Part shown: piece after piece, positions 46,713 to 57,963 of the stretch | Layout of the letters: each line of letters opens with the position of its first letter | Numbering within the stretch: position 1 is the first letter of the stretch | NCBI GenBank assembly: GCA_946902985.2 | Contig: OX336391.1 | Coordinates: forward strand, 73,695,947-73,759,946 | Reading direction: 5' to 3' | From: Meconema thalassinum | Taxonomy: Eukaryota; Arthropoda; Insecta; Orthoptera; Tettigoniidae | DNA: 64,000 bases | Program-made: the position numbers and the translations under genes | The notes under the pieces: model-generated | Database searches by the model: none | The model's input: only the letters and a program-made list of their open reading frames with translations | Told to the model about the DNA's origin: nothing

Positions 46713-47914
46713 TTCAACCGGAACAACGAGATCTCCAAAGAATCTTGTGGCGTGATGAAATCAGCAAGCCCATTAAGGTATTTCTCTTAAAAACGGTTAC
46801 TTATGGCTTAAAACCCTCTGCTTTCCTTGCTATCCGATCCCTACACTTGCTAGCCTCACAAGATGGTCATTTATTTAATTCCAAAGCCTCTGAAGCACTA
46901 ACTACGTCATTCTATGTTGACGATTATTTGCAGTCCTTCCCCACATTGGAGGAAGCTTCTTTTGTGTCTTTAGAACTTCAGGCATTGCTAAGGAATGGAG
47001 GTTTCCCACTTCATAAGTGGAACTCCAACTCCCCTGAGTTTCTCGCCCAGTTTCCCATCGAAGACGTAGATCCTTCTTCTGTCGAAATTTGTGGAAACTC
47101 CGAATCCATAAAAACTCTAGGAGTTCATTGGTGCACTAGCACTGACACTCTTATCTATAAACCTTCGCTCGCAGAAGAGCTTCCTAACACAAAAAGACAA
47201 ATTCTCTCTGAAATTGCAAAAATTTTTGATCCACTTCAATTCCTTGCCCCAGTTATCGTTATAGCAAAACTCTTCATGCAAGAGCTGTGGTCGCTCAAAT
47301 GTGAATGGGATGACACTGTCCCTCTTTCTTTTCTTAGTCGTTGGCTCTCGTTTCGCAGCAATTTGCTGGATCTTTCTCTTATTGAAATTCCTAGGAATTT
47401 AATTAACGCTCATTCTAATGCACCCTTCTTCCTTCATGTGTTCGCGGACAGTTCCGAAAAAGCTTACGGTTGTTGCGCATATTTAGTTTATCACGGTTCA
47501 TTCTATGGATCTTCAGTTTCCAACCTTGTTTGTGCCAAATCGAAGGTCGCTCCTCTTAAAACTATCACTTTGCCTAGGCTTGAATTGTGCGCTGCACTCA
47601 TGGCTGCAGAACTTGTTAAGAAATTACGGGAAGTATTAAAAGTCGAATTCTCGCAAATCTATCTCTGGAGCGATTCCATGATCACCCTTTCTTGGAACGC
47701 CAAAAACCCCTCTCACTGGCAAACTTTTGTTGCAAACAGGGTTTCCAAGATTCAAACTCTTTCTTCTGGGTGTCAATGGAGGCATGTGCCCAGTGCTGAT
47801 AACCCAGCCGATATTATCTCTCGTGGTTGTTTACCCTCTCAATTGGCAGCTTCCCAGTTGTACTGGCATGGGCCCTCGTGGTTAATCGAAGACTCTTGTT
47901 CATGGCCTTCTTAA
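46706..47914 (+). pseudogene. BEL/Pao RT-RNase H, copy 1
   Basis: Continues RT after the frame break with PEQRDLQRILWRDE, motif B KTVTYGLKPSAFLAIRSLH and the catalytic box FYVDDYLQSF near residue 72. A connection follows (IFDPLQFLAPVIVIAKLFMQ), then RNase H with HVFADSSEKAYGCCAYL, LPRLELCAALMAAELVKKLR, LWSDSMITLSW and HVPSADNPADIISRG. An in-frame TAA at 47912-47914, shared with copy 2, separates it from the integrase. Confidence 0.88.
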
Positions 47915-47935
47915 CCTCCAGTTACAAACTCCAAC

Positions 47936-49474
47936 GTGCCTGACGCTAAAGTACCTCTATCTATTGCTTCGTGTCTTGTTTCCAACGCTTCTCATCCCTT
48001 GTTGTCCCGCTATTCTTCTTTTCATAAATTAATACGAATTGTCGCCTATCTCCTTAGATGGAAATATCTTGTGGTTGACCAACCTCTTCTCCCTAAACCA
48101 CACCTTACCAATCATGAATTGAATCTCGCTACCATTAAGGTTTTACAACTGACACAGCAAGAAGCCTTTTCTTCTGAATTTTCTTTACTTTCTTCTTAAA
48201 GGGATCTTCCCAAATCCAGTCGTCTACGTGCTTTAGCCCCGTTCCTTGATGACCATGGGTTACTCAGGGTAGGTGGAAGGCTCTCGCAATCTTTGCTCTC
48301 TGAGGACAAAAAGCATCCCGTTATTTTGCCTTCTAAACATCACGTAACTTCCTTAATTATACGTGACTTTCATTATCGCAATCTGCATGTTGGTACACGC
48401 ACTCTGCTTTGCCTCTTAAGGGAAAAGTACTGGATTATAAATGGAATTCACGAAGTTTCTTCTGTAATTCATAAGTGCATTCCTTGCTTTAAAGCGGAAC
48501 CTAAAATCAATACTCAATTAATGAGCGATCTGCCCTCTTTTCGCTCTTCTCCTATACGCCCATTTGATTTAACTGGTGTGGACTATATGGGTCAGTTCCA
48601 ATATCAACGAAATTCTCCTGAAGCTAAACGCAAATTGTTTGGTAAGCTTTATGTTTCTCTCTTTGTTTGCATGGTTACAGACGCAATCCACTTGGAACTA
48701 GTAACGAATGCTTCTACTTCTTACTTTATATCAGCTGTCTCTCGCTTCACTGCTAGGCGTGGTGTTCCTTCAGAGATGTTCTCTGATAACGCTTCCACTT
48801 TTCAGGGCGCAGCTTCCCTGTGGAAGAAAGCTCTCACTTCCTCTCCTGCCATGGAACAAATTTCTAATTTTTCCTATTCAAAGGGTTTCAAATGGCGCTT
48901 TATACCTCCCTACGCTCCTCATCACGGTGGTAGGTGGGAATCTCGGGTAAAGCCTACTAAACGTCATTTAAGAAAAGTCTTAGGTAATCGCATTCTGATT
49001 TAAGAAGAATTCGATTCACTGTCCGTTCTGATTGAAGGTGTTGTTAACTCTCGCCCTTTAACTCCTCTTTCCAATGACCCTGATGACCTGCTTCCACTTA
49101 CACCTGGTCACTTCCTTATCGGCACTTCTCTGTCTGCTCCTCCTCCTCTTCCCAATTCTTTCAGGGATTCTAATCTACCTATCGTTTGGCGTAAACTTGA
49201 AGCCCTCCGTAATTCCTTTTGGAAGAGGTGGAAGTTGGAATATTTAACTTCCTTGCAACGGAGACAGAAGTGGTTTCTTTCCAGTCCCGACATTAAAGTG
49301 GGGGACTTGGTCTTAGTTAGGGATGTTTCACCTCCCCTAGTCTGGACCTCTGGTAGAGTGACCGAGTGTTATCCTGGAAGAGATGGGAGAGTCAGGGTGG
49401 CCAAAATCTTGACCACTAATGGTCCGATCACAAGACCACTGTCTTTGATCGCTCCATTACCTTTAAATGTTTAA
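47936..49474 (+). pseudogene. BEL/Pao integrase, copy 1, two extra stops
   Basis: Same frame as the RT-RNase H piece. Contains the H2C2 finger (FHYRNLHVGTRT...HKCIPCF), the core with LTGVDYMG, FSDNASTF and GGRWESRVK (positions of the D, D and E), and the C-terminal WFLSSPDIKVGDLVLVRD module. TAA at 48197-48199 and TAA at 49001-49003 are private to this copy; copy 2 reads TAT/TAA-less at both places. These mark decay after the array formed. Confidence 0.88.
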
Positions 49475-49514
49475 CTGCTTATTTGTTCTCTGTTGGTGAT
49501 TGACCCTCCCAGTA

Positions 49515-52436
49515 TGGTGTATTTTTGGAATACACGGTACGAGAGAATATAAAGTTTAATGCTCTTTGCATGTTCATTATTTCCTCTTTGTCAAACACCA
49601 ACAGTGATCTTCTATTTTCTCTGTGGTGATCACTTCGCTTATATCTTTTATGAGTCTGTTCTAGATATATATCTTCCATGACCCACCTAGCGTCATCTAG
49701 CAGCGAATCTCTGAAGCTCCTCAATTCTTCCTGGTGCAAGAGGATTTACTTATCCATCTGGCCACCAGATTTGCTACCATCGCCAGCTATTATCTCCATG
49801 AGCAAGAGAACGTCGTTTACTTATTCACTCACCATGCTGCGCTAGTATTGCCTGCTATCACCTCTTTGAAGACCATCTCCTCAAGATTTTTTTTTCTTAT
49901 GTTGGTTATTCTGATATGTATTCCTTTTGTCTCCTACCCCCACTCTTTCCCTTCGTTGGACCCTCCGTGCTCCGCTGAGTGGGTCTCACTTGTGCGCCGG
50001 CCGTCGACTCAGTTAAGGCTCAACTAGAGCTAGCCTCCTGACCTAACGAGGAATTTTTTAGATTCCACGCCATGTGGTATCTTTAACCATCAAGGAGAAC
50101 CTCACTTTAGTTAGTTAGTTAGTTAGTTATTGTTGTTTTAAGGGGCGGAACTACGAGGTCATCTCGCCATGCAGCAAAGTTAAGTACAAACTTCAAGTTT
50201 TAACCTCATCTTCATGATCTTAACGTCTACATGCTTTTAACGATCTTTTATAGGCAGTGTGAAATTACTTCTTTTGGGGCAAGAATCATCCTTCGCGGGA
50301 TTTTCCATGTTGGGCTTTTGTCTAATCAAGCCAATCTTGGTGAAAAGCAGCATTTCTTATGCTTGCTAAATGAGAAATCCTCTCACCACGTGGGATATTT
50401 TCTAATACCCGCTGTCTATAAATTACAAAGCAAGTTCCTCCGCTGGATTAACTTTGGCCCCATTTTTCTATTAAGATCGTTCTGGAACCTTCCAGATCCT
50501 GTACTCTATCTGCAAGTCTTGCCGTCAGGTATTTTTCACTCACTTGTGAAAATACTATTTAAAATGAGGAATCTTCCTTGTAAATTACTGCAATAGCGAA
50601 CTTTCTTCCACCGTTGGAATGTTCTATGGCGCATTTAATTGTAATTCCCACTTTTCTCAAGAAATAGACTCTCGCCTACCTAGGGCAACCAGTTATTTTC
50701 ATCATTGCAATAACTTTCTTTCCATAAACTTTCGTGTCTCTACAGTGAACTTTTCATCTATTTAAAAGACTATAGTGATAACTAGTGCTTACCCCACTTT
50801 TCTACCGCGTCGCGATCGTCCGTTTACATTAAATAAGGCCATGAACATTTATCCTCAATCCCAATTGATCTTTCCTAAACCTTCTACTAACAAACCATAT
50901 TAATAAAATTTGTAGCTCTATATCTTTCTCTATAAGGTGTCACTCTTCGAAGTGCCCTTCCATTTTGCTTGTTTATTATTACTTAATTTCTGCATAATTA
51001 CGTGTCTTATACACGGTTTAAACTTACATTGTTTCTTCCCTATAATCAGGGAAAACAATACTTTCAACTCTTGAGTGAGTTATTTCTAGGTCTCACGAAA
51101 TGGAAACTGCCCCATTTGGCTCGTGATTCCTACTTAAACATAGGAAGTCTAGAACCTTCCTTTTGACCTTTTTCTTCAGGTTTCACCGTAAGTGACCTGC
51201 TCTCTTTTGTATAATTGTTATAAAGTATTTCAGCTTAAATATAAGAAGTTGTAGGAACTTCTATCTTATTCTTCATGTTTTTCTTATTGTTATTTTCGAA
51301 GTTGTCATTCTCTCTAGAATATTCTCTCAGAAATATCTTATAGTACACTCCTTGTACTCAATTTAATGTTTAAACTTTAATTACTTCATTTGTCTTTTTT
51401 AAAATCTTATGAAGATTTTAGAACATATATAAGGTTTGAAACCTAATAAATTATCAATTGCCTGGAGCAAACGTTTAATGTTTTCTGAGGTCTGTGACCC
51501 AACATTTGTTAAACTAATTGAAAATATATTTGTTAAAGTTATCAACTTCTTTTGAATTGTTAAATAAATTAAGCGTTCCTTTTCGCTTTCTCATTTTTCT
51601 AGTACAACGGTTAGGCAAGATCCTGTCTTCCTTGGCTCTCCCTACTTAATGCCATTAAATCCATTAATAGGGCTTTCACCACTCGATGCATTTGAGCAAG
51701 AACTCTTAGTGATAATCTCGTTAAAGTTTCTCTTAGCTTCAATAGCTAATTCTAACTGGCCAGTAAGGCAAGTAAAGCTCGCTACGCCAGGTACCTGCTT
51801 GTGGAGATCCTCTCCGAAAAACTTATGGTCAGTTTTCTAAAAGATAAGTATTTCTTTTTGTCTAAACTTTTAGCCGGCTCCTCGCTGAGTAAAAGCTTAG
51901 CCATTTCCAAATGCAACCATTTGTTCATTTACCAAAATTACTCCTCAAGGTATAATTTTTATCACTATCCTTCCTGGAAGCACTTGGTCGCCTTTTCAGG
52001 AACTCTATAACTTCGAAAACTGGAAATACCAAACTTGATTCAAATTATTGGCATCCTTCGAATTACTTTGCAAAAACGAATTTCTTTGAAAAGACATACA
52101 ATAAATCTGTCACTTTCAGTCATGCCAGACCAACACCCTTCCCCATAGTAGTCTTATGCCTGCTTGAGAGGGAATATCCTAAGGCCACTCTCCAGCAAAC
52201 CGCCCAAGTTCTAGCTGTGTTTCCCGTCAGCTTAGACCAAGCCCTTACCCACTTTAGGTATCCGAGAGCGGATTTGCGGTGGCAACCGCCTCTGAGTGTA
52301 TTTAAAGCTAAATTTATAACTTTTGTGGAACTCTCATCCTATTTCTCTATCCTTTTTCTCCAGTCCGAAACCCACTTCCTTTTCTTAATCATCTTCCCTT
52401 GGTGGGTGGGTTATTCCTCAGCCAATAATCTACCCA
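49515..52436 (+). repeat. BEL LTR 2 (middle, mosaic)
   Basis: 2922 bp. Left of about 51595 it shares diagnostic variants with LTR 3 against LTR 1, including the insertion at 50109-50164. Right of 51723 it shares variants with LTR 1 against LTR 3. It serves as 3' LTR of copy 1 and 5' LTR of copy 2. Confidence 0.9.
50109..50164 (+). repeat. 56-bp insertion in LTR 2 (52 bp at 60136-60187 in LTR 3)
   Basis: (TTAG)n followed by TTGTTTTAAGGGGCGGAACT and ACGAGGTCATC. Absent from LTR 1. A related TTTTAAAGGGTGGAACCTTG piece occurs at about 28766. It looks like the 3' end of a retroposed repeat. LTR 2 and LTR 3 differ by one TTAG unit. Confidence 0.75.
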
Positions 52437-52479
52437 AAATTTGGTCCCAGAAACCCGGGAGAGTCCATTTGCCATTTTT

Positions 52480-54002
52480 AGCCTATTTTCAATTTTGAAA
52501 AAATAGGCTTATGAGATCACCTTTTGTCCGTGTGTGTGTGCGCGTGTGTGTGTGTGATTCGTGTGTGTGTCCCCCCCTAATAAAATCTAAACGACCGGAG
52601 CGATTTCAATGAAACTCGGAAAGTTCATAGCACTATTCCCGGCGACCTCGACCGTGCCTTTCAAATTTTGTTACGTCTCACCAATCCAACATGGCGGCTG
52701 TGCGAAATATTTCACCACCATTCAATACCTCCGAAACTATTACCGATATTACTCTGACATTTTCTATGGTGATAGAGGGAACTACTATAAGTTCACTTAT
52801 GTGACTTTTGAAAACCTGGTAACTACAAAACCAACATGGAGGCCAAACGAATTTGCGACTTTTAAATAGACGTTTCTCGTGATTTGACCAACTAAACGCA
52901 ATGAAACTTGGTACAGTATATGTTTATATACATTGTAATGCACCGACATCTAACTTCGTTCAATTGTTTGCATAATAACAAGATGGCGGATGTGCGAAAT
53001 ATTTCACCGGTATTCTATATCTCTGAAACTATTAGCGGTATCTCCCTAAAATTTTGTACGGAGATAAAGGGCACTACTGGAAGTCCATCTATAAGACTTT
53101 CAAAAACCGGTTAATTACAAAACGAACATGGTGGCCAAGCGAATTTGAAAATTTTAAATAGACCTTTCTCGCGATTCAATGTTCCAAGCGCACTGTAACC
53201 TGGTACAGGAAATATTTATACACATTGTAATCCACTGGTATCTAATTTAGTTCAATTGTTTACATAACCTCAAGATGGCGGCAGTGCGAATTTTAAAATT
53301 AAGTTTTTATTTCTTGTGATGTAGTCATGCGATCGAAGTGAAAGTTTGAATAATGAACCTACGCAATAATTTTCCTTTAATGCTACATGACTCTATGGCC
53401 TATACATTTAACAATCCAACACGGCGACCATCCGAAATATTTAGACGATACTGAATATCTACGAATCTATTTTAGCAATCAAACTGCATTTTTTTAATGT
53501 TCATAGGGGCTATGAACTTAAGTTCACCTATAGGACTTTAAATAACCTGGTGATCACAAATCCAACATGGCGGTGACGCGAATTGTAAATATTCACGTGG
53601 ACGTTCCTCGCAATTTAACCATCCGAGTGCAGTGAAACTTGGTACAGTAAATCCTTATACGAATGTTAATCCACTGGCATCTAATTTATTTCCGTTGTTT
53701 CCAAAACCTCAAGATGGCAGCTGTGAAAATTTTTAAAATCTCCTTGTTTTTTCTTGTGTCCTAATTATGCGATTGAAGTTTGAATACTACACGTTCACAA
53801 TAATCTGCATGTAACAGTACATAACTCTAGGACCTACATATATAAAATCCAACATGGCGACCATCCGAAATATTTAGTCGGTTCTTAATATCTACGAATC
53901 TATTACAGCAATCAAACAGAAATTGTGTATGTTGATAGTGGCAATTAACATAAGTAGGATATATGAAAATAGGCTGTATAGTTCTTCACGGAACTACTTG
54001 TT
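52480..54002 (-). mobile_element. Helitron-like repeat, family 1, intact copy in BEL leader
   Basis: About 1523 bp. On the plus strand it begins AGCCTATTTTCAATTTTG (the 3' hairpin, 52480-52508) and ends GGAACTACTTGTT. BEL copy 1 has the empty site CATTTTTCTGTTTGG, so the insertion went into a T run with at most a TT duplication. Nine ATGG-type motifs at 52691, 52836, 52983, 53128, 53275, 53421 (ACGG), 53567, 53714 and 53854 step by 145, 147, 145, 147, 146, 146, 147, 140. A (TG)n tract lies at 52533-52570. No coding capacity. It separates LTR 2 and its PBS from the copy 2 gag. Confidence 0.82.
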
Positions 54003-54209
54003 CTGTTTGGCAATACTTTGCAAATTATTAATATCTCCTTTGAATCTTTCAGCTATAACCACATCGTGCAAAGCCTGTGAAGGGGAAAGAGGCCGCTCCT
54101 GTCTCCTTTGGTGTGTCCCGTTCTTTCTACTTATTTGCTGCTGCCAGCTTGACAGCATTTCCAAGGTTCCACAGTTCCGTGAGTTACATTTCAATCTCTT
54201 TTCCTTAAT

Positions 54210-55301
54210 ATGGCTCCTACTGAAAAGGATAAGGATGAAAAACTTACTTCTAAACGAGCATCCTATAAAGGGCAAATTACCCGTTTTAGAAAGTACATAA
54301 AAGAGTTAGATCCCTCAGAAACTCAATTAGACTTGTTGAAATATCGTGTAAGGGATTTTGAACGTTCTTATGAAAACTATTGTAACATTCAAACTGAAAT
54401 AGAAACTTGTATGCTCAATCAAACCGAAGATCGAGTCGAAGTAGAAAACCAATATTACGAAGGCATAGGTTCTGCTTTCAAAATAATACGCCAACTCGAA
54501 GAGGAGCAGAAAAAGGACGCTTCTGTTCTTGGTTCCCTTCACGAACCACAAACTTCTTTCCGTGATGGTTCTCCTAAGCCCAAACCAATTTTACCTAAAA
54601 TTGATTTACCCCATTTCTCTGGAGATGAATCTACTTGGGATTCTTTCTATGAATTATTTTGCTCCCTTGTTCATGACAATGAAAACATTCAAGTCATTTA
54701 CAAGTTTCATTACTTGAGATCTATCCTCCGAGGTCAAGCTTTAAATTTAGTCGAAGCACTTCCTCTACGTGCCGAAAATTACTCCATTGCCTTTAACTTA
54801 TTAAAAGAAAGATATGGAAATTTACGGTTACGTATTCAACGCCATATGAAGGCTCTATTCAACCTACCTGCGTCACAGCACAATGACGTCACCAGTTTGC
54901 GCACTCTAGTTGATACTACACAACTTCACGTTAAGGCTTTGTCCCAATTAGATCAACCCACTGAACACTGGGATACTTTCCTAATACATTTAGTGGTTTC
55001 TAAAGTTGATGCTGCTACCCTCAAAGCTTGGGAAATTGAACTTTCTAAAGAAGACGACTATTCTTACGAGCATTTAGTCACTTTCATAAATGCCAGATGC
55101 CAGCTCTTAACCGCTTTAGCTAATCAAAGTGAACCCTCTTCTCCGAGTTCCAAATTTGAATTAATGTCTATCAAACCTAAAAGCGATCGCTTAGCGTCTA
55201 ATACCGAAAACCCGGGTCCAGCTCATCTAAATTTAAATCAAACACTACTGGTTACCCAACTAGGTCTAGTGAACGTCGTGTTGCTAGCTCTATGGTTTTA
55301 A
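54210..55301 (+). CDS. BEL/Pao Gag, copy 2
   Basis: Same length and start as the copy 1 Gag, with a few amino-acid differences (N for D at HDNEN, N for I at RAENYS). DUF1759-type core at residues about 127-270. The gag ATG is separated from its LTR by the 1.5 kb Helitron-like insertion, which would lengthen the leader and add upstream ATGs. Confidence 0.9.
   Translation: MAPTEKDKDEKLTSKRASYKGQITRFRKYIKELDPSETQLDLLKYRVRDFERSYENYCNIQTEIETCMLNQTEDRVEVENQYYEGIGSAFKIIRQLEEEQKKDASVLGSLHEPQTSFRDGSPKPKPILPKIDLPHFSGDESTWDSFYELFCSLVHDNENIQVIYKFHYLRSILRGQALNLVEALPLRAENYSIAFNLLKERYGNLRLRIQRHMKALFNLPASQHNDVTSLRTLVDTTQLHVKALSQLDQPTEHWDTFLIHLVVSKVDAATLKAWEIELSKEDDYSYEHLVTFINARCQLLTALANQSEPSSPSSKFELMSIKPKSDRLASNTENPGPAHLNLNQTLLVTQLGLVNVVLLALWF
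55229..55235 (+). promoter_or_regulatory. Candidate -1 frameshift site, BEL copy 2
   Basis: Same A AAT TTA heptamer in the Gag frame as in copy 1, inside the Gag/next-frame overlap. Confidence 0.5.
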
Positions 55302-56740
55302 ACACTCAAAGCGAACCTCGCAAGAGTTTAAACGAACCTTTAAAGTCCATACTTTGTAAAGATCCCCATGCCCTATACCTCTGTAAGTCCTTTAAAGATA
55401 TGTCAGTCGACGACAGAAGACAATTAGTTTCCCAGAACAAACATTGCTCCAATTGCCTAGCGCCTACTCATTCTGCTTCCAATTGCAAGTCCACAAGACT
55501 TTGCTACCATTGTGAAAAGGCTCATCACACTTTGCTACATCGTCATGATCAGGCAAGGTCATCGACAGCATCTACTTCTCCGAAAAATGATAGTGCTAAC
55601 AGTTCTAATGCTTCATCGTATATTCAAAATGCCAAGTCCATTCGCAGTGCCCAAGTATTGTTGTCTACTGTCCAAATCGAAGTTCAGGATAACTTTGGCA
55701 ACTGGGTCCGTGCACGCGGTCTTCTAGATTCAGCGGCAACTCATGATTTTGTGTCTAATTCCTTGATTAGAAAACTAGGCCTACCTGTAAACCACACTTC
55801 TATTAATGTGTCGGGCATCAACAGCTCAAAATCGCAAGCTTTACAATTCTCGAAGCTAACAATAAGAGATATTTGTCATAGAAACAACTTCTTTAAACTT
55901 AATTGTCTAATTCTCAATAGCATTGGAGAAGACACTCCAAGTAACTCTGTGGATATTTCAGGGTTAAACATTCCCTCGCATTTAAGGCTAGCCGATCCTT
56001 TGTTCAACATGAAAAATCCTATTGACATACTCTTTAGTGCCAATGTTTTCTGGAATTGCCTTCGTAAACAGGTTCGCAAGTTATCCTCAAACGTGGTCGC
56101 CAGAGACACTAATTTTGGATGGATCGTCACAGGTCAACTTCCCTATTATTCTCTCCAACCCGCATCGCAATGTTACTTCTCCAATACTGATTTGGAACAG
56201 TTTTGGAGACTTGAAAGCGTCAATCCTCCTAATGTAACCTCTTCAGAAAATGAATTCTGTGAGCAACTTTTTTTGAACACCACCACTCGTTCTTCTGATG
56301 GCCGGTTCGTTGTTCAAATGCCAAGATTATATAATCCTCCCAAACTTCTTAACTCTCAGCCCAAAGCTCGAAAAGCTCTCTTTGCTATCGAGAGCAAATT
56401 CAAGAAAGAACCTCTTGTTAAACAACAGTACACTGATTTCATGGATGAGTATGAAAGCTTAGATCATATGGAAGTTGTTAACAAATCTGATGATGAATTG
56501 CACCCCCCAATTGAAACGGTTTATTTAAATCATCATCCCGTGTGGAAAAACCCTCTTGTAAAAGATAAAATTCGAGTTGTTTTCAATGGTTCATCACCCG
56601 ACGTTAATGGCAACAGCCTTAACGACACTCTTTATTCTGGTCCTGCTATTCAGTCAGATCTATCTGCTATACCCTTAAACTTTCGATTATTTCCCATAGC
56701 TGTCATAGCTGATATAAAACAGATGTACCTCAAGTGTTAG
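55292..56740 (+). pseudogene. BEL/Pao nucleocapsid-protease-RT start, copy 2
   Basis: Equivalent to the copy 1 piece. The cysteine before the CCHC finger (LKSILCKD against LKCILCKD) is changed to serine. Protease DSA motif and RT motif A are present. It ends at the same RT frame break. Confidence 0.88.
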
Positions 56741-57942
56741 TTCAACCGGAACAACGAGATCTCCAAAGAATCTTGTGGCGTGATGAAATCAGCAAGCCCA
56801 TTAAGGTATTTCTCTTAAAAACGGTTACTTATGGCTTAAAACCCTCTGCTTTCCTTGCTATCCGATCCCTACACTTGCTAGCCTCACAAGATGGTCATTT
56901 ATTTAATTCCAAAGCCTCTGAAGCACTAACTACGTCATTCTATGTTGACGATTATTTGCAGTCCTTCCCCACATTGGAGGAAGCTTCTTTTGTGTCTTTA
57001 GAACTTCAGGCATTGCTAAGGAATGGAGGTTTCCCACTTCATAAGTGGAACTCCAACTCCCCTGAGTTTCTCGCCCAGTTTCCCATCGAAGACGTAGATC
57101 CTTCTTCTGTCGAAATTTGTGGAAACTCCGAATCCATAAAAACTCTAGGAGTTCATTGGTGCACTAGCACTGACACTCTTATCTATAAACCTTCGCTCGC
57201 AGAAGAGCTTCCTAACACAAAAAGACAAATTCTCTCTGAAATTGCAAAAATTTTTGATCCACTTCAATTCCTTGCCCCAGTTATCGTTATAGCAAAACTC
57301 TTCATGCAAGAGCTGTGGTCGCTCAAATGTGAATGGGATGACACTGTCCCTCTTTCTTTTCTTAGTCGTTGGCTCTCGTTTCGCAGCAATTTGCTGGATC
57401 TTTCTCTTATTGAAATTCCTAGGAATTTAATTAACGCTCATTCTAATGCACCCTTCTTCCTTCATGTGTTCGCGGACAGTTCCGAAAAAGCTTACGGTTG
57501 CTGCGCATATTTAGTTTATCACGGTTCATTCTATGGATCTTCAGTTTCCAACCTTGTTTGTGCCAAATCGAAGGTCGCTCCTCTTAAAACTATCACTTTG
57601 CCTAGGCTTGAATTGTGCGCTGCACTCATGGCTGCAGAACTTGTTAAGAAATTACGGGAAGTATTAAAAGTCGAATTCTCGCAAATCTATCTCTGGAGCG
57701 ATTCCATGATCACCCTTTCTTGGAACGCCAAAAACCCCTCTCACTGGCAAACTTTTGTTGCAAACAGGGTTTCCAAGATTCAAACTCTTTCTTCTGGGTG
57801 TCAATGGAGGCATGTGCCCAGTGCTGATAACCCAGCCGATATTATCTCTCGTGGTTGTTTACCCTCTCAATTGGCAGCTTCCCAGTTGTACTGGCATGGG
57901 CCCTCGTGGTTAATCGAAGACTCTTGTTCATGGCCTTCTTAA
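56734..57942 (+). pseudogene. BEL/Pao RT-RNase H, copy 2
   Basis: RT motif B, YVDD box and RNase H as in copy 1. The amino-acid sequence is the same as copy 1 as far as I can read it. It ends at the shared in-frame TAA (57940-57942). Confidence 0.88.
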
Positions 57943-57963
57943 CCTCCAGTTACAAACTCCAAC

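Noticed and set aside
50111..50130. (TTAG)n as a telomeric repeat
   Set aside because: Insect telomeres are TTAGG; this is a 4-bp run of four to five units tied to a retroposon-like fragment inside an LTR.
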